A stretch of DNA of 64,000 nt from Mucilaginibacter sp. GTDB taxonomy: Bacteria; Bacteroidota; Bacteroidia; Sphingobacteriales; Sphingobacteriaceae. Below, piece after piece: positions 62,495 to 64,000 of this stretch. The first letter of the stretch is position 1. Every line of letters begins with the position of its first letter. The stretch is taken from NCBI GenBank assembly GCA_030445275.1, contig JAUCSE010000047.1, forward strand, positions 1 through 64,000, written 5' to 3'. The notes under the pieces were generated by a model. The model made no database searches and had not been told where the DNA came from. It saw nothing but the letters and a program-made list of their open reading frames with translations. Both the position numbers and the translations under genes were made by a program.

Positions 62495-64000
62495 ATGAGA
62501 TACTTGCTGATTATACTTTTATTTTCTTCTTTTTCTCTTCATGCGCAGCCATCCAGGCTAAAAACCTTTCATTTACAGGATGTAAAGCTATTACCGGGTA
62601 TTTTTAAAGATGCGGAGAATACCGATCTGCGGTATATCATGGCAATGGACCCGGACAGGTTGCTGGCCCCTTATCTGCGCGAAGCGGGTTTACAGCTTAA
62701 AAAAGAAAGTTATACCAATTGGGAAAATACCGGGCTCGATGGGCATATCGGCGGGCATTACCTTTCTGCTCTTGCCATGATGTATGCCTCTACCGGCAAT
62801 ATACAGATACTACAAAGGCTGAACTATGTAATTGCAGAATTAAAAAGAGCCCAGGATAAAAACGGAAACGGTTATATAGGCGGTGTACCAGGCAGTAGGG
62901 AGTTGTGGACCGAAGTAATGGCAGGTAATCTTAAAGATTTTAAAAAGAAATGGGTACCATTTTATAATATCCATAAAGTGTTTGCCGGTTTGCGCGATGC
63001 GTATTTATATGCAGGTAATGAAACAGCTAAAACAATGCTGATTAAATTTAGCGACTGGTTTGTACAGTTGTCTGTTAGCATCCCCCCCCAGAAAATGCAG
63101 GAGATACTCCAAACAGAACATGGCGGAGTAAACGAGGTATTGGCCGATGTGTATGGAATTACCGGTAACAAAAAATACCTGGATGCTGCTTACAGCTTTT
63201 CGCAACAGACCATTTTGCAACCACTCGAGAACGGCCAGGATAAGCTTAATAACCTACATGCCAATACACAAATACCTAAAATTATAGGTTTTAAACGCAT
63301 TGCCGATCTTAACGCTGACAGTAACTACAACAAAGCTGCTGTGTTTTTCTGGCAAACGGTTGTTAACCACCGTACAGTGGCCATAGGGGGCAACAGCGTC
63401 AGGGAACATTTTAATCCTTCTGATGATTTTACGTCAATGATAACAAGTGAGCAAGGCCCCGAAACCTGCAATACTTATAATATGCTTAAGCTAACGGAAG
63501 ATCTTTATCTTTCCAATCCGCAGGTTAATTATATTGATTATTACGAGCGCGCATTATATAATCATATCCTTTCATCCCAGCGCTCAGGAAAAGGTGGTTT
63601 TGTTTATTTTACGCCAATGCGTCCAGGTCATTACCGGGTATACTCCCAACCTCAAACCAGCATGTGGTGCTGCGTAGGATCAGGCATGGAAAATCATGCC
63701 AAATACGGCGAATTGATCTATGCACACAACGATGACAACCTGTTTGTGAATTTATTTATCCCCTCACAGTTAAGCTGGCAGCAAAAAGGATTGGTGCTGA
63801 CACAGCAAACAACGTTTCCGGAAGGCGAAAAAACATCATTTACAATTAACGCGGTTAAACAAGGAGCATTTGCGATAAATATCCGGTATCCGTCATGGGT
63901 TAAACCCGGCGCTATAAAGGTTAATGTGAATGGGATCGTATTTAAAACGGATGCACAGCCATCCACCTATGTCAGGATCAAAAGAACCTGGAAAAAGGGA
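62495..64000 (+). CDS. GH127/GH146-type beta-L-arabinofuranosidase (partial, 3' end beyond window)
   Basis: 502 codons from the ATG at 62495, running off the right edge with no stop. Signal peptide about 1-18 (MRYLLIILLF... ending HAQ). The DUF1680 family features are NWENTGLDGHIGGHYLSA (75-92), FYNIHKVFAGLRDAY (156-170), and the active-site set: E304 in GGNSVREHF, E323 and C325 in GPETCNTYN, and C392/C393 in SMWCCVGSG. In the family these correspond to the acid/base Glu, the zinc ligands and the Cys nucleophile. It releases terminal L-arabinofuranose from plant glycans. The neighbouring fucosidase and CBM3-bearing lyase suggest a plant cell wall substrate. Confidence 0.92.
   Translation, partial: MRYLLIILLFSSFSLHAQPSRLKTFHLQDVKLLPGIFKDAENTDLRYIMAMDPDRLLAPYLREAGLQLKKESYTNWENTGLDGHIGGHYLSALAMMYASTGNIQILQRLNYVIAELKRAQDKNGNGYIGGVPGSRELWTEVMAGNLKDFKKKWVPFYNIHKVFAGLRDAYLYAGNETAKTMLIKFSDWFVQLSVSIPPQKMQEILQTEHGGVNEVLADVYGITGNKKYLDAAYSFSQQTILQPLENGQDKLNNLHANTQIPKIIGFKRIADLNADSNYNKAAVFFWQTVVNHRTVAIGGNSVREHFNPSDDFTSMITSEQGPETCNTYNMLKLTEDLYLSNPQVNYIDYYERALYNHILSSQRSGKGGFVYFTPMRPGHYRVYSQPQTSMWCCVGSGMENHAKYGELIYAHNDDNLFVNLFIPSQLSWQQKGLVLTQQTTFPEGEKTSFTINAVKQGAFAINIRYPSWVKPGAIKVNVNGIVFKTDAQPSTYVRIKRTWKKG

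Overview
The window looks like a chromosomal segment of a Bacteroidota bacterium of the Sphingobacteriaceae, most likely Mucilaginibacter or a close relative. The signs are -7 boxes of the TAnnTTTG type with a TTG element about 20 bases upstream, a type IX secretion (T9SS) sorting domain with a PorP/SprF-like partner, the divergent tsaD/tamB pair, the lptF/G-ribBA neighbourhood, and many large palindromic repeats at gene ends. The genus is inferred from general likeness, not from a search.

Layout: 0.3-7 kb holds a secreted collagen-like protein, a divergent SDR-like protein/HxlR regulator pair with a clear promoter-operator, an aldo/keto reductase with an abutting AraC regulator, and a serine hydrolase with a TPR tail. 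7.3-11.5 kb is a minus-strand glycan operon (two methyltransferases, a GT4 glycosyltransferase, a flippase). 11.5-17 kb has a Big2/LamG lipoprotein, the GTPase BipA, an ankyrin protein and a glutamine-amidotransferase-like protein. 17.5-20.3 kb encodes a TolC-like channel and an efflux adaptor without a pump gene. 20.4-37.5 kb is mostly housekeeping: polysaccharide deacetylase, GrpB-family protein, aconitase, MTA/SAH nucleosidase, peptide-binding lipoprotein, RecA, endonuclease III, an ECF-like sigma factor, an S41 peptidase, UvrA and a GH19-like lysozyme/chitinase. 37.6-47.5 kb has an orphan CdiI-like immunity gene, a 56-aa membrane protein, TsaD, TamB, RibBA, LptF/G and a START-like protein.

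A tRNA-Met(CAU) gene at 47.65 kb marks the left edge of what looks like a decayed integrative element (to about 51.3 kb). It holds a duplicated 16-bp tRNA T-arm sequence, a small hypothetical gene, a PDDEXK (DUF1016) nuclease, a Fic protein with its own winged helix and a strikingly repeat-rich promoter, and the C-terminal stub of a tyrosine recombinase. An SDR/AraC pair follows.

53.4-64 kb is a carbohydrate-degrading cluster. A three-gene minus-strand operon encodes a giant 1801-aa alginate-lyase-fold protein (FN3, LamG, F5/8C-like and two CBM3 domains, T9SS type B sorting domain), a PorP/SprF-like protein and a GH29 alpha-L-fucosidase. It lies divergent from a GH127/146-type beta-L-arabinofuranosidase cut by the window end. 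No SusC/SusD pair is visible.

The most unusual global feature is a set of several classes of long intergenic inverted repeats. Most share a YGTCAY terminal motif, and paired arms have changed together between copies. The most promising specific locus is the Fic gene with four copies of a GCGGAGA motif placed around its own promoter and start codon.
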